From assembly GCA_963798275.1 (NCBI GenBank), contig CAWCTB010000017.1, forward strand, positions 1 through 64,000: 64,000 bases of DNA, given 5' to 3'. The notes below the pieces were generated by a model that saw only the letters and a program-made list of their open reading frames with translations, ran no database searches and was not told the DNA's origin. Positions 16,551 to 27,395 of this stretch are shown here, in pieces; the first letter of the stretch is position 1; the number at the start of each line of letters is the position of its first letter. The position numbers and the translations under genes were made by a program. The stretch comes from CAWCTB01 sp963798275. GTDB taxonomy: Bacteria > Acidobacteriota > Terriglobia > Terriglobales > Acidobacteriaceae.

Positions 16551-18308
16551 GTGCGCTGGGTCCTCCGCAACGCCGATCCGGAAATAGTCGAAGCTCTCGC
16601 CCGCGAGAGCGGATGGTCTTTGTCGCTCTCGCGCCTGCTGGTCCATCGCGGTGTCAATACCGCCGAAGAGGCGCAGCGCTTTCTGTCGCCTTCGATCAGC
16701 CAGCTTCATTCCCCTTACTTGATGGCGGGATTGCGCGAGGCGGTCGAACGGCTGCGCGCGGCTATTGAGCGCGGCGAGACGGTCTTTATTTATGGCGACT
16801 ACGATGTGGACGGAACCACGGCGATCGTCATCCTGAAGACCGCGATCGAGTTGTGCGGCGGCCAGACCGACTATCACGTGCCGCACCGCATCCGCGAAGG
16901 CTACGGCATGCGCGACGAGGTGATCGAGCAGGCCGCCGACCGTGGCATACGGCTGATCATCAGCGTCGATACCGGCATTCGGGCTTTCGCGGCAGCGGAA
17001 ACGGCGCAGCGGCGGGGCATCGACCTGATCGTGACCGATCACCACCTGCCACAAATGGACGGTATACCCAAGGCGCTGGCGGTGGTGAATCCCAACCAGC
17101 AGGGTTGTGAGTATCCCTGTAAGTCGCTGTGCGGCGCAGGCGTTGCCTTCAAGATCGCCCAGGCGCTGCTGGAAGCAACCGGACGCGAGCGCCTGCTGCC
17201 GTCGTTCCTGAAAATGGTTGCCATCGCCACCATTGCCGACGCGGTTCCGCTGGTGGGAGAAAATCGAATCTTCGCCAAGCTGGGGCTGGAGGGTCTGCGC
17301 AAGCCGGTGAATGCCGGGCTGCGCGCGCTGCTGAGCAACTGCGAACTCGACGGCTCGCGTCCCCTGAGCGCGGGCGACATCGCTTTCCGGGTTGCGCCGC
17401 GCCTGAATGCCGCCGGGCGCATGGACGTCGCCGAGCGCGTGATACAACTCTTCACCGAGCGCGATGCTGCCAAGGCCGCCGAGATGGCGCTGGAGCTGAA
17501 CCAGCTCAACGGCGATCGCCAACAGCAAGAGCAGCGCATCATCGACGAGATCCAGAAGAAGATCGACTCGACGCCCGAGATGAAGGATGCCTACTGCCTG
17601 GTGCTGGAGGGCGACAACTGGCACCGCGGCGTAATCGGCATCTGCGCCACCCGGGTGGTGGAGCGGTATCATCGTCCGACCTTGATTTTCTCCTGCGAGA
17701 ACGGCGAGGCCCACGGTTCGGGACGGTCCATCGAGGCCTTCCATCTGCTCGAGGCGTTGGAGAGTTGTCCCGAGCTCTTCACCCGTTTCGGCGGACACGC
17801 CCATGCGGTGGGTTGCGGCTTGCCGACCGAGCGCATTCCCGAACTTAGGGCAAAGCTGGACGCTTATGCCCGGCAGCGGCTGACTCCGGAGGACTTCGTT
17901 CCCGTTTTGGATTATGACGGCGAAGTAGGTTTGGCGGAGATCGATGCGGCATTTTGGGAGAACTTGCAGAAGCTGGAGCCGTTCGGCTCGGGCAATCTGC
18001 GACCGGTGTTTGTGGCTCGTCAGGCAAAATTGGTGCAGGCCCCGAAGATACTGAAAGAAAAGCACTTGAAACTCCGCGTGATACCGCCAGACGATGGCGG
18101 GCGCTGGCAGAAGGCGCAGGACGTGGTGGGTTGGCGCATGGCCGAACGGTCCGCGCAAGACTCGCTGGTGCTGGGCGACTGTCTCGACCTCGCCTTCACG
18201 GTTGACTACAATTCTCATCCTGACTTTGGTGGAGTACAGTTAACGCTGTTAGACTTTGCCCGGACAGCGATGAAGTGTGTCCCGATACCTGGAGCAAGCT
18301 CGAACTAG
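16551..18308 (+). CDS. recJ: Single-stranded-DNA-specific exonuclease RecJ
   Basis: A 585-residue RecJ, the 5'-3' single-strand exonuclease of RecF-pathway recombination and mismatch repair. DHH-phosphoesterase motifs are intact: YGDYDVDG (residues 81-88), DHHLP (163-167), and the DHHA1 motif GGHAHAVGCG near 413; LNAAGRMDVA and the OB-fold C-terminal part (KLEPFGSGNLRPVF) follow. The start is GTG, one base after the preceding stop; the open frame continues upstream inside that gene but only as a shadow. Sequence is clean across 1.75 kb. Confidence 0.95.
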   Translation: MRWVLRNADPEIVEALARESGWSLSLSRLLVHRGVNTAEEAQRFLSPSISQLHSPYLMAGLREAVERLRAAIERGETVFIYGDYDVDGTTAIVILKTAIELCGGQTDYHVPHRIREGYGMRDEVIEQAADRGIRLIISVDTGIRAFAAAETAQRRGIDLIVTDHHLPQMDGIPKALAVVNPNQQGCEYPCKSLCGAGVAFKIAQALLEATGRERLLPSFLKMVAIATIADAVPLVGENRIFAKLGLEGLRKPVNAGLRALLSNCELDGSRPLSAGDIAFRVAPRLNAAGRMDVAERVIQLFTERDAAKAAEMALELNQLNGDRQQQEQRIIDEIQKKIDSTPEMKDAYCLVLEGDNWHRGVIGICATRVVERYHRPTLIFSCENGEAHGSGRSIEAFHLLEALESCPELFTRFGGHAHAVGCGLPTERIPELRAKLDAYARQRLTPEDFVPVLDYDGEVGLAEIDAAFWENLQKLEPFGSGNLRPVFVARQAKLVQAPKILKEKHLKLRVIPPDDGGRWQKAQDVVGWRMAERSAQDSLVLGDCLDLAFTVDYNSHPDFGGVQLTLLDFARTAMKCVPIPGASSN

Positions 18309-18353
18309 CAGGCTTTACAGCGCCGTTACTACGGCTGTAGCATTTCCCGACGG

Positions 18354-18995
18354 ATGGAGACAGCGATCGCCCCCCAGGTCTGTCGCAGTTGTGGCAATCC
18401 GAGTTTGCCAGACGGAAAATTCTGTCTCTTCTGCGGGGATGTTCTGTCCGATTGCGCGCCAAAGAATTTGCCACCCCCCAGCGCCCCGAGTGCGATCATG
18501 GACTCTGTGGCTGACCCTCCAGCGGCGAAGGAGTATGCGGGATTCTGGCTGCGGGTTTGGGCCGGGCTCATCGACGTCATCCTGGAGGCCGCTGTGGTTG
18601 CCATTCTGACGGTCATCATCGATTTCATCCTCCATCAAGTGGGCGGTTCGCTGGGGATCGCCCCCGAGGCGATGAAGTACGCCACCGGCATTGTTTCGAT
18701 CGGCTTGCTGACGATTGGGGGGTGGCTCTACTGTGCCTTCACCGAGAGTTCGCGATGGCAGGCCACCCTGGGCAAGCGCCTGATGGGACTGCAAGTGACC
18801 AACGGGGAGGGCGGCCGCCTCTCCTTTGGACAGGCCAGCGTCCGCCACTTCATGAAGTTCCTCTCCCTCTTCACGCTGGCTATCGGATTCATGATGGCGG
18901 GATGGACCAAGCGTCGCCAGGCGCTGCACGATATGCCATCCGACAGCATCGTGGTGCGCTCGCCCGAGGAGTCGCTGTCGCTGTTGCGGCGGTGA
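18354..18995 (+). CDS. RDD family membrane protein with N-terminal zinc ribbon
   Basis: A 213-residue protein with a CxxC...CxxC zinc ribbon at residues 10-27 (CRSCG, CLFCG), a Pro-rich linker, and an RDD domain: AGFWLRVWAGLIDVILEAAV (the R-D pair), two to three hydrophobic segments, and TLGKRLMGLQVTNGEGGRLSFGQASVRHF, the usual late RDD block. RDD proteins are small membrane proteins, some acting as transporters; the role here is unknown. Confidence 0.85.
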   Translation: METAIAPQVCRSCGNPSLPDGKFCLFCGDVLSDCAPKNLPPPSAPSAIMDSVADPPAAKEYAGFWLRVWAGLIDVILEAAVVAILTVIIDFILHQVGGSLGIAPEAMKYATGIVSIGLLTIGGWLYCAFTESSRWQATLGKRLMGLQVTNGEGGRLSFGQASVRHFMKFLSLFTLAIGFMMAGWTKRRQALHDMPSDSIVVRSPEESLSLLRR

Positions 18996-19043
18996 GGGCC
19001 ACCTGCTGATGGCCCGCCCGGATTGGCGTAAGATCAAACACAG

Positions 19044-21414
19044 ATGTTTCAATCCCTGGCTCAGGCACGTAAATGGCTGGTGGGAGCTGCAGTTGTGCTC
19101 GCGGCCGCCGTGACCGTGTCCTATTATGTGGACCGTTCGCGCGAGAAACCCGTTCTGCATAACGTGCCCAAAGAGTTAGGCATTGACATTCAGCAGACCA
19201 GCGAAGGCTTCTCGCTGTCCAAATCGGAAGGGGGGCGCACGCTTTACACCATCCGAGCCTCGAAGGCGGTACAGTTCAAGAGCGGAGGCCACGCTGAGCT
19301 GCACAACGTACACGTCGTGGTATATGGCCGGACCCACGATCGCTACGATGAGATCTACGGCGAGGAATTCAGCTACGATTCCCAGTCGGGCGACATTACC
19401 GGTACCGGCGAAGTGCACATTGACGTGCAAGGCTACGCCGAAGGGTCCATTGCGACCGGACCAGGCTCCTCCCGACGAGCTGAAGAACCCGCTCCACCTG
19501 AAAACCCAGCAACCTGACGTTCAATCAGAAGACAGGCATTGCCCAGACCAACGAGGTGGTGCGAATTCCGCGCCGCGCAGGCCAGCGGCACGGCCAAGGG
19601 AGCCTACTACAACTCCGGCGACCAACCAGTTGGAACTGAAGTCCGATGTCTACATGGTGACCACGGGCGACAAGGCGGCCATCATCACCGGCACCAGCGG
19701 CAGTCATCCAGAAAGAGCCCCGCCAGGCCGTGCTCAACCAGGCGCGCATCGAGCAGCCCGACCGCACCCTGACGGCCGACAAGATCACCATGCTGCTCGA
19801 GCCCGACAACTCGGTGCAGCACGTGCTCGCCGAGGGCAATGTTCACATCGAGAGCCGAGGCCCAACCATTGTGGACATCACCGGGCCGCGCGGCGACCTC
19901 AACATGGGGCCGAACAACGCCGTGCAGCAGGCGATCGTGAGCGGCGGCGCAAAGTTCGATACCCGTGGGGAAAACCTGACCCACGGGTCGGCGGACACTT
20001 TCATTCTCGACTTCGACACGGAGAACCAGCCCGCGCGCTTGCACCTGGTGAAGAACGCCTACATGCACCAGGACCCCAAACCGGGCAAGAGTTCGGCGGC
20101 TCCCACCAGCGGCCAGCCGATGGAGATCGTCGCCGATGGGCTCGACTTTCAGCATCGCAAACGGAAATGAGCTGAAGAGCGGCGAAACCGTGGGCAAGGC
20201 GCAGATCATCATCCTGCCCAATCCTTCGGGAACCAAGTCGCGGAGTGCGGAGAAGAATACACAGGACATGGGCAACAGCACCACGGTCGCAACCGCCGGC
20301 AAGTTCCACGCTCATCTTTGGCGACGGACAATCGCATGCAGTCGCTGCATGGATCGCCGGATTCGCGCATTGTATCGAGTTCGCCCGGGCCAGCCCGACA
20401 AGGTCAGCACGGCGCAGAAGTTGGATGTGGCCTTCGCCTCGGATGGCGGCGTGCGACAAGCTGGTGCAGAGCGGCGACTTTCAGTATCACGAGGCCTCGC
20501 CCAAGCCCGACACGAATGGCCGCTCCGTCTTTGCCGAGGTTGCGACCTATACGCCGGCGGACCAGTTGCTGGTGTTGAGCGGCTCGCCGCGCGTGATCGA
20601 TGGCGGCATGACAACCACGGCTGACCACATCCGCATGAACCGGCAGAGTGGCGATGCCTTCGCAGACGATAATGTTAAAACGACCTACAGCGACCTGAAG
20701 CCGCAGCCCAATGGCGCGCTGCTGGCGACGTCTGACCCGATCCACGTGACTGCGGCGCACATGACTTCGCGCCAGCAGCCGAGCATCGCGCATTACACCG
20801 GCAACGTGCGGCTGTGGCAGACGGCGAACATGGTCCGTGCCCCGAAGATCGACTTCGACCAGGAGAAGCGCACCATCGTGGCGCAGGGGGAGCCAGCCAG
20901 CCGTGCTCCAGCTTGTTCGTGCAGCAGGGTCAGGACGGCAAGCTGACCCCGATCGATGTGACGGCCGACAAGCTGACGTATGTGGATGCGGAGCGCCGGG
21001 CGCGTTACACCGGCAAGGTCTTCGCCAAGGGCGCCATGGGCACCATCGACGCCCAGCACATCGACATCTATCTGAAACCAGCCGAGCCGGGGACTAAACC
21101 GGAGGGAAGCAGCAGCGCGGCAGCCGGCATGTCGGTCATTCCGGGAAACGAGGGACCGAGCCAGATCGATCACATGGTTGCCGAGGGCAAGGTGGTGGTC
21201 ACCGAACCGAATCGGCGGGCGGTGGGCGACAAACTGGTTTACACCGCCGACGACGCCAAGTATTACCTGACGGGAAAATCCCCTAGCATTTTCGATGCCA
21301 CGTCGTGGCACAGTATGGGGCGATTCTTTGACTTTCTATAGTCGCGATGATAGGGTGCTGGTAGAGAGCAAGCGTTCTTCTTCCACCCTGACCCGCGCGC
21401 GTATCACTAAGTAA
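19044..21414 (+). CDS. LptC/LptA-like (OstA) LPS-export protein, large fusion, multiply frame-broken
   Basis: A periplasmic LPS-transport protein: one N-terminal membrane anchor (LVGAAVVLAAAVTVSYYV) followed by LptC-like and several OstA/LptA-like beta-jellyroll repeats, e.g. ADKITMLLEPDNSVQHVLAEG, ADHIRMNRQSGDAFADDNVK, ADKLTYVDAERRARYTGK and AVGDKLVYTADDAKYYLTGK, ending VWGDSLTFYSRDDRVLVESK and a TAA at 21412. The frame changes at about 19455, 19507, 19562, 19626, 19702, 20147, 20300, 20333, 20385, 20450, 20895 and 21299. All but the change near 20895 (which reads as +2 or -1) are +1; correcting them yields about 785 residues. Directly followed by lptB, matching the LPS-bridge role. The LptC-plus-OstA arrangement in one long chain differs from separate lptC and lptA of Proteobacteria. 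Confidence 0.8.
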
Positions 21415-22146
21415 ATGCAGACTTTAACTGGCGGATGAAATCGGCAAGAGCTACCGTGGACGCAGGGTCGTAGACGGCGTCAGCGTGCACGTGAAGCAGG
21501 GCGAAGTGGTGGGCCTGCTGGGTCCGAATGGCGCCGGAAAAACCACCAGCTTCTACATCATCGTTGGCCTGATTCCGTCCGACACCGGCCGCGTTCTGAT
21601 GAACGACCAGGACATTACCGATGTGCCCATGTACCTGCGGGCGCGGAACTTCGGCATCAGCTACCTGCCGCAAGAGCCATCGATCTTTCGCAAGTTGACG
21701 GTCGAGGACAATATTCTGGCGGTGCTCGAAGCGCAACCCATCTCGTGGCACGAACGGCGCGAGCGCATGGAGCGGCTGATCGATCGACTGGGACTGGGCG
21801 TGATCCGCAAGAACCGCGGCTATGCGCTGTCGGGCGGGGAGCGGCGCCGGGTGGAGATCGCGCGTTGCCTGTGCATCTCGCCCAACTTCATTCTTGCTGG
21901 ACGAACCGTTTTCGGGAATCGATCCCATTGCGGTTCTCGATCTGCAAAACATTATTTCCGAACTTGAAATCCAGTGGAATCGGCATGCTGGTTACCGATC
22001 ATAATGTACGGGAGACGCTTTCGGTGACCGATCGCGCCTACATCATTACCGAGGGAAGAATTTTCCGTGCCGGCACTCCGGAACAGTTGGGGAACGATCC
22101 GGAAGTGAAGCGAGTTTACTTAGGCGAGAGCTTCTCCTTGGTTTAG
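21415..22146 (+). CDS. lptB: LPS export ABC transporter ATP-binding protein LptB, three frameshifts
   Basis: ATPase that powers LPS extraction with LptFG. Motifs in order: Walker A GPNGAGKTT, Q-loop YLPQEPSIF, signature LSGGERRRVEIARCL, Walker B FILLDEPFSGIDP, H-loop TDHNVRETL. The 732-base span needs three single-base deletions: one near 21425 (MQTL into LADEIGKSYRGRRVV), one near 21898 (before LLDEPF) and one near 21968 (before KSSGIGMLVTDHN). The corrected protein has 242 residues, normal for LptB. The ATG touches the stop of the LptC/OstA gene, so they form an operon leading to rpoN. Confidence 0.9.
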
Positions 22147-22175
22147 AATCTGCGTAAGGCGAAGAGTCTGTAACC

Positions 22176-23931
22176 ATGGTCCTGTTGCAGCCCAAATTGA
22201 ATCTCAGAGTTTCGCAGAAGCAGATTCTGACGCCGGGGCTCGTGCAGATGGTCAGCGTGCTGGCTCTGAACAAGCTGGAGCTGACCGACATGATCAACGC
22301 CGAGTTGACGGAGAACCCGGTGCTGGAGGAACTGGATAGTTCGGTTCCGTTGCTCGACGAGGTTTCGGCGCGCGAAGAAAAGATGGACCGCGACAGCTCG
22401 CCGGCGGTGCAGGAGCAGCAGGAGCTTCCCGCCGCCGAGAAAGATCCCTTCGAAGAAATCGACTTCGGCTCCTTCTTCCGCGACTACCTCGATCCCGGCC
22501 TGCGCACCTCCATCGAGATGGAGGACGGCGAGAAGCCTTCCTTCGAGAATTTCCTCTCCAAGCCCACTACCCTGACCGATCACCTGATGTGGCAACTGGG
22601 CTCGCTGCATGTCAAGGAAGACGTGTACCGCGCCGCCGAGCTGGTGATTGGCAACCTGAACGAAGACGGTTATCTCAAGGCCACCGAAGACGAGTTGCTG
22701 GGCCTGATGGACGAAGACATGGGCTTTGCCGCGGAAGCGCCGGTTCCATCCGAAGCCGCTTCGCATTCGGTCCCATCGCCGGCGACCGGTGGCGTCGCCG
22801 CTCCCGTCGATAGCGAATTGCAGGCCCTGGCCGATTCCGGCGTGGCCATTGCGGAATCAGAAGACGACCGCGCGGCGGCCGAAGTTCTCGATCCATCCGT
22901 AGCTGATCATTCTGCGGTGCGTCCCACCCTGGTGCCGCCGCGCAGCGCTCCCGCGAGGGTTCCGTTCAGCCGCGACGCCCTGCGGGAAGCCATCGATCTG
23001 GTCCGGCAGATGGATCCCATCGGGGTCGGCGCGCGCGATTTGCGCGAGTGCCTGCTGGCGCAGCTCATGAGCCTGAAGACGCTCCATCGCAAGAACGGTA
23101 ACGGCAACCATGTGGCCGAGCAGGAAGCGCTGGATGACGCAATCCTGCTGGTGAACGATCATCTGCACGACCTGCAGAACAAGAACTACAAGGAAGTTGC
23201 GAAGGCAATCGGGCGCCCGCTGGAAGCGGTGATGCGCGCGATGGACTTCATCCGGACTCTCGATCCGCGTCCCGGCCTGCGCTACAACAAGGTCGAGATC
23301 GCGCCTGATCGAGCCCGACGTTGCCTTCGTCAAGCAGGGTGAGGGTTTCATCATCCTGATGAACGACGAAGAAGTTCCGCAGTTGCGGCTGAACCCCAGC
23401 TACCGCCGGCTCCTGAGCCGTGACGTGGCCGAGAAAGACGTCCGCAACTACGTGAAGGAGCGTTACAAGTCGGCCATCCAGCTCATCAAGAACATCGAGC
23501 AAAGGAAGCAGACGATACTCCGGGTCTGCCACTCCATCCTCGATCGCCAGCGCGACTTCCTCGACAAAGGCATCGACCACTTGAAGCCGATGATGATCAA
23601 GGACGTGGCGGAGGAGATCGGAGTGCATCCTTCGACCGTGAGCCGGGCCGTGGCCAACAAGTATGCTCATACCCCGCAAGGCGTCTTCGAATTACGCTAC
23701 TTCTTCACCGAAAGCGTCAATGGTCCCGAGGGCAGCGGCACCTCGCTGCTGATTTTGAAACGTCGGGTCAAGAAGCTGATCGAGGAAGAAGATCCAGCCA
23801 GGCCGTTGACCGACGAGCAGATCACCCGCATCCTCCAGTCGCAGGGCATCCAGGTCACTCGCCGCACGGTCGCGAAGTACAGGGAAGACATGCGCATCCC
23901 GAGCACCCACCAGCGCAGAGTGAAAAGTTAG
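22176..23931 (+). CDS. rpoN: RNA polymerase sigma-54 factor, one frameshift
   Basis: Sigma-54, which directs transcription from -24/-12 promoters with enhancer-binding activators. The N-terminal activator-interacting region is typical (PKLNLRVSQKQILTPGLVQMVSVLALNKLEL), followed by an acidic and Pro/Ala-rich region II of about 130 residues, the core-binding domain (REAIDLVRQMDPIGVGARDLRECLLAQL), the helix-turn-helix (GVHPSTVSRAVANKYAHTP) and the RpoN box VTRRTVAKYRE. The frame breaks near 23306, where NKVEIA should pass into LIEPDVAFVKQGEGF; removal of one base gives 584 residues. The order lptB-rpoN-hpf is widely conserved. Confidence 0.93.
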
Positions 23932-24080
23932 CGGCTGTACCGGCGTCCACGGCCTCCATCCGTGAACCAGCGAGTCTATAAGGGTTGGAAGCCGGTTTCC
24001 AGTGACGCCGTAGTGGTGAATACCGCCGCGGCCAAACCAACAGCAGCAAGCAAAACAGACCGCGGCAGGAAGGGAGCTCA

Positions 24081-24680
24081 ATGAACGTAGAGTACTTGGG
24101 TAGACAGTACGAAATTACTCCCGCGATTCGCGGTGAGATCGAACTCGGTCTCACCAAGCTCACCAAAATCCTGGGTGAAAACCTCAAGAGCAAGGTCATC
24201 CTGACCGTCGAGAAGCACCGCAACATCGCGGAAATCACGGTGAAGCGGCGCCGCGGACACCTGGTCGGGCTGGCGGAAGCCACCGACATGCTGGCCGCCG
24301 TCAACCAGGCGCTCGAGCACATCGAGACCCAGGCCCTGCGGCACAATGGCCGCCGCCGCACCACCCATCGCAAGGCCAAGGACAAGACCTGGCAGGCGCC
24401 GGTCGAGGCCGATTCCGAGATGCAGGTTGCGGTGGGCTCCAATCCGGCAACCGCCGTGCCCGTTCTGGTGCACAAGTTTCCTTCCGTGGCCCGCACCACG
24501 GAAGCCCACCTGGTGCGGTCGAACGATTCAGTCGCCATGCGGCCGATGACCGTGGAAGAGGCGGTCAAGGAATGCGAGTTCCGCGACCGCGAGGTCTTCG
24601 TCTTCCGCGATCCCAAGGGCAAGGCGAAGGTGTTGCACCGCCGCAAGGACGGCAAGATCGAGCTGATCGAAGTGCCGTAA
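24081..24680 (+). CDS. hpf: Ribosome hibernation promoting factor, long form
   Basis: A 199-residue long-type HPF. The N-terminal ribosome-binding domain (residues 1-100) starts MNVEYLGRQYEITPAIRGEIE and has the EKHRNIAEITVKRRRGHLVGLAEATDM region; a linker of about 35 residues leads to the C-terminal dimerisation domain (RSNDSVAMRPMTVEEAVKECEFRDREVFVF). The long form joins ribosomes into 100S dimers. Strong ribosome site AGGAAGGGAG before the ATG. Follows rpoN after 149 bases. Confidence 0.94.
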   Translation: MNVEYLGRQYEITPAIRGEIELGLTKLTKILGENLKSKVILTVEKHRNIAEITVKRRRGHLVGLAEATDMLAAVNQALEHIETQALRHNGRRRTTHRKAKDKTWQAPVEADSEMQVAVGSNPATAVPVLVHKFPSVARTTEAHLVRSNDSVAMRPMTVEEAVKECEFRDREVFVFRDPKGKAKVLHRRKDGKIELIEVP

Positions 24681-24710
24681 AAACAGGAAGCCGAAATTTA
24701 GAATGAGCAA

Positions 24711-24737
24711 GGGGTGCCGCGAAGGCGCCCTTTGTTG
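24711..24737 (+). terminator. Terminator after hpf
   Basis: GGGTGCC/GGCGCCC stem with a GCGAA loop, followed by TTTGTTGT. It closes the lptC/OstA-lptB-rpoN-hpf unit. Confidence 0.55.
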
Positions 24738-24846
24738 TCCTAAGCGAAGGGGTTCGTTGGCCGAGCCCAGCCCACGAGATCGCCACTGTGGGCGCCGCAG
24801 GGCTCACTCCCCTCACACGCGGAACAGCCAACCCAGGCTGGAGTAG

Positions 24847-26214
24847 TTACGGCTGCTGCGGTTGAGGCTGCGCTGGCGGATTGGACGACGGTGCGGGCGG
24901 CTGCTGGCTGGTTGCGTCGGTGGTTTCGCGCTGCGGGGGCAGCGGATAGTATCCGTGCTTGGCCGTGACCATCAGTCCGGGGCGCTTAACCCGCACTTCG
25001 ATGTCGCGGTAATTACTCGAGGGCTTCTGCGGAGTGTTGTATCCCAGGGTGTACTGATTGCGGGCCTGCAGCGTGATTTCCTGGTACGCGCTCTCGATGG
25101 ATTCGCGGGAAAGCTCGTTGAGCACGTCGCCGCCGGTGGCATTGGCATACTTCGGCAGTATGTCGGTGTAGCCCTGCAAGGGAAGGTGGGCCTTGCCTAA
25201 TTCGCGATAGACCGGCATGGCGGCCGAATCGACGCCGATCGCGTACACCGCGATGTTGTTGGTGAGCAGCACCTTCAGCACCTGCGCGTAGCTGGCGCGG
25301 CTGCCATACTCGCGGCCGTCGCTGATCACGAAGATGATTTTGCGGTTCTCCCGCGGCTGGTGCGCGAGGTCCAGCGCCGCCATCAGGATGGCATCGTTCA
25401 ATACGTAGGAGGGACGGGCCGGCACGTTCACATGCAGGGTGCCGGGATCCACCGGTTTGCCATTATTGCTCGGGCCGGAACCGAAAGGCCCGCCCAGTTG
25501 CACCGGTCCGGGAGTGTTTCCCTGGATGTCACGCAGCCGCTGCAGCGTCAGTTGCAGGCGCTGCGAATTGCCAAAGTCCGACTGCTTCGTCGCCGAGTTT
25601 CCGTAGGTGAACACCGCGACTTTGTCGAACGGGCCGAAGGATCCGGTCAGCGCCGGGTAGGTCTGGCTGACCTTCTTCAAGGTGGTCTCGGCCATGGCAG
25701 CCTCGAGCACTACCGCCGTCGAAAGCGGGAACGGGTCGCTGGTAAAGAACTTGATCGTCTGCTGGGTCCCGTCCTCGTAAATCGCGAAGTCTTTCTGCAG
25801 CAGACCGTCGACCAGGTGGCCGTCGCGGTCTTTCACCGTGACCGGAACCGAGACGAAATTCACCGTATGGCTGAGGGTGAAAAGCTGATCGACCCCGGCG
25901 CCGAGGCTGTTGGGCACCGATCCCGGAGGAACGGTCTTGATCTCCTCCGATCCGGGAGGAGGCGCCTCCGGATTGGCGGGTCCTGCCGAAGCCGGCTGGG
26001 CAGGGCGAGTATTTGTATCGGCGTTCGGGTTTGCTGCAGAAGAAGATCCCTGGTTTTCGCTGGTTCCCGACGTGGGAAGATTCACCTCGGGAGGAGGCGC
26101 GTTGTTTTGCGGCTTGGGAGCGTCAGGCAGTTGGGCGAATGCGCTCGCCGCGAACAGAACGAGAGCGCAGGCGAGAGAACGGCGCATCCGGGAGCTCAAT
26201 CGGCGATCGAACAT
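24847..26214 (-). CDS. VWFA-related acidobacterial domain protein, exported
   Basis: A 455-residue protein of the TIGR03436 type. Signal peptide (ACALVLFAASAFAQ), a Pro/Asn-rich linker to about residue 110, then VNFVSVPVTVKDRDGHLVDGLLQKDFAIYEDGTQQTIKFF, the family-defining entry, and a von Willebrand A-like fold with FVISDGREYGS. The canonical MIDAS DxSxS is replaced here by EAAMAE, so metal-ion adhesion may be lost. It ends in a Pro/Gln-rich tail. Role unknown, probably envelope-associated. It diverges from a second family member at 26350. Confidence 0.88.
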   Translation of the reverse strand: MFDRRLSSRMRRSLACALVLFAASAFAQLPDAPKPQNNAPPPEVNLPTSGTSENQGSSSAANPNADTNTRPAQPASAGPANPEAPPPGSEEIKTVPPGSVPNSLGAGVDQLFTLSHTVNFVSVPVTVKDRDGHLVDGLLQKDFAIYEDGTQQTIKFFTSDPFPLSTAVVLEAAMAETTLKKVSQTYPALTGSFGPFDKVAVFTYGNSATKQSDFGNSQRLQLTLQRLRDIQGNTPGPVQLGGPFGSGPSNNGKPVDPGTLHVNVPARPSYVLNDAILMAALDLAHQPRENRKIIFVISDGREYGSRASYAQVLKVLLTNNIAVYAIGVDSAAMPVYRELGKAHLPLQGYTDILPKYANATGGDVLNELSRESIESAYQEITLQARNQYTLGYNTPQKPSSNYRDIEVRVKRPGLMVTAKHGYYPLPPQRETTDATSQQPPAPSSNPPAQPQPQQP

Positions 26215-26349
26215 GGTCTGCTTGGGATCTCCAGCTTGCGGAAACTGCCTTCAGTATACCTGCACTTGCATGCCGGGGCACTAACGGCGAGCCCGCAAAG
26301 GGGAACGTGCTTGCTCTACAATAGATGCATCCTAAGGAAAAGAGACGCT

Positions 26350-27395
26350 ATGCTGTTTAGCCGTTTCCGCCGGGCCGCATTTGCCGCCGGGCTGCTCATC
26401 GCTATGAACCCGTGGTTGAGCGCGCAGTCGCAAAACCCGCCCGCGCCACCCTCTCCCGCGCAGGACCAGCAGGAGCCCGCCAGCGAAGAACCGCTGCAGA
26501 CCTTCAAGGCCGAGGTCAACGTGGTGAACCTGTTCTTCAATGTGAAGGACAAACACGGCATGCTGATCGCCGGCCTTACCAAGGCGGATTTTCAGGTCGT
26601 GGAAGACGGCAAGCCGCAGACCATCAAATATTTCTCCGCCGATTCGAACCAACCCCTGACCCTCGGCATCCTCATCGATACCAGCCCCAGCCAGATGCAC
26701 GTGCTGGGCATCGAGCAGGAATCGTGCGCGGAGTTCCTGCACAGCGTACTGCGCCCCAAGGACTTGGCCTTCCTTATCAACTTCGACTCCGACATCGATC
26801 TGGACCAGGACTTCACCAACAACGCCAGCCAGCTCGCCCGTGCCCTGAACAAACTGGAGATCAACGGCGGTGCGCTTCGGCGGCGGCCTGCCCGGGCATG
26901 GGCGGCGGCCCGGTTCCCAACTCGAATCCGCGCAGCACCGCGCTGTACGATGCCATTTTCCTGGGCGCCGACGAGAAGCTGAAGAATGAAGTCGGACGCA
27001 AGGCCATGATCATCTTCACCGACGGCGAAGATGAAGGCAGCCGCTTGCGCATCAAGGACGCAATCGAAGCCGCGCAGAAAGCTGACGCGCTCTGCTACGT
27101 GATCCTGATCGCCGACCGTGGCTTTTACGGCGGACTGGGCTACAGCGGCGATACGTCGATGAAGAAGCTGGCGGAAGAAACCGGCGGACGCGTGATTGAA
27201 GTGGGCAACAAGCAGGACAAACTGCGCGCCGCCTTCGATCAGATCCAGAACGAACTGCGCAGCCAGTACAACATCGGCTATACCCCTACCAACACCAAGC
27301 TGGATGGTTCCTACCGCAAGGTGCAGATCCATGCCAATGGCGATGGACTGAAGGTGCAGGCCCGCCAGGGCTACTACGCGATGGCCCGGGAGTAG
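26350..27395 (+). CDS. VWFA-related acidobacterial domain protein, exported, one frame break
   Basis: Paralogue of the gene at 24847. Signal peptide (FAAGLLIAMNPWLSAQ), TFKAEVNVVNLFFNVKDKHG and DFQVVEDGKPQTIKYFS entry, MIDAS DTSPS intact, and C-terminal SQYNIGYTPTNTKLDGSYRKV with the family ending RQGYYAM. The frame breaks in a G/C-rich run near 26870-26915 (LEINGGA into GMGGGPVPNSNPRSTALYDAIF); the net change is -1 or +2. Start at the ATG at 26350, with an AAGGAAAAG stretch upstream; the open frame running back to 25360 is antisense shadow of the neighbour. Confidence 0.85.

Noticed and set aside
16512..18218. Minus-strand open frame of 568 codons
   Set aside because: Antisense to recJ; GC-rich DNA with few antisense stops.
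21415..23931. Programmed ribosomal frameshifting in lptB or rpoN
   Set aside because: Sites differ from each other, lack slippery heptamers, and similar +1 breaks occur in many unrelated genes nearby; error is simpler.
25360..26349. Upstream extension of the second VWFA gene by 330 codons
   Set aside because: Lies antisense over the first VWFA gene; the real start with signal peptide is at 26350.
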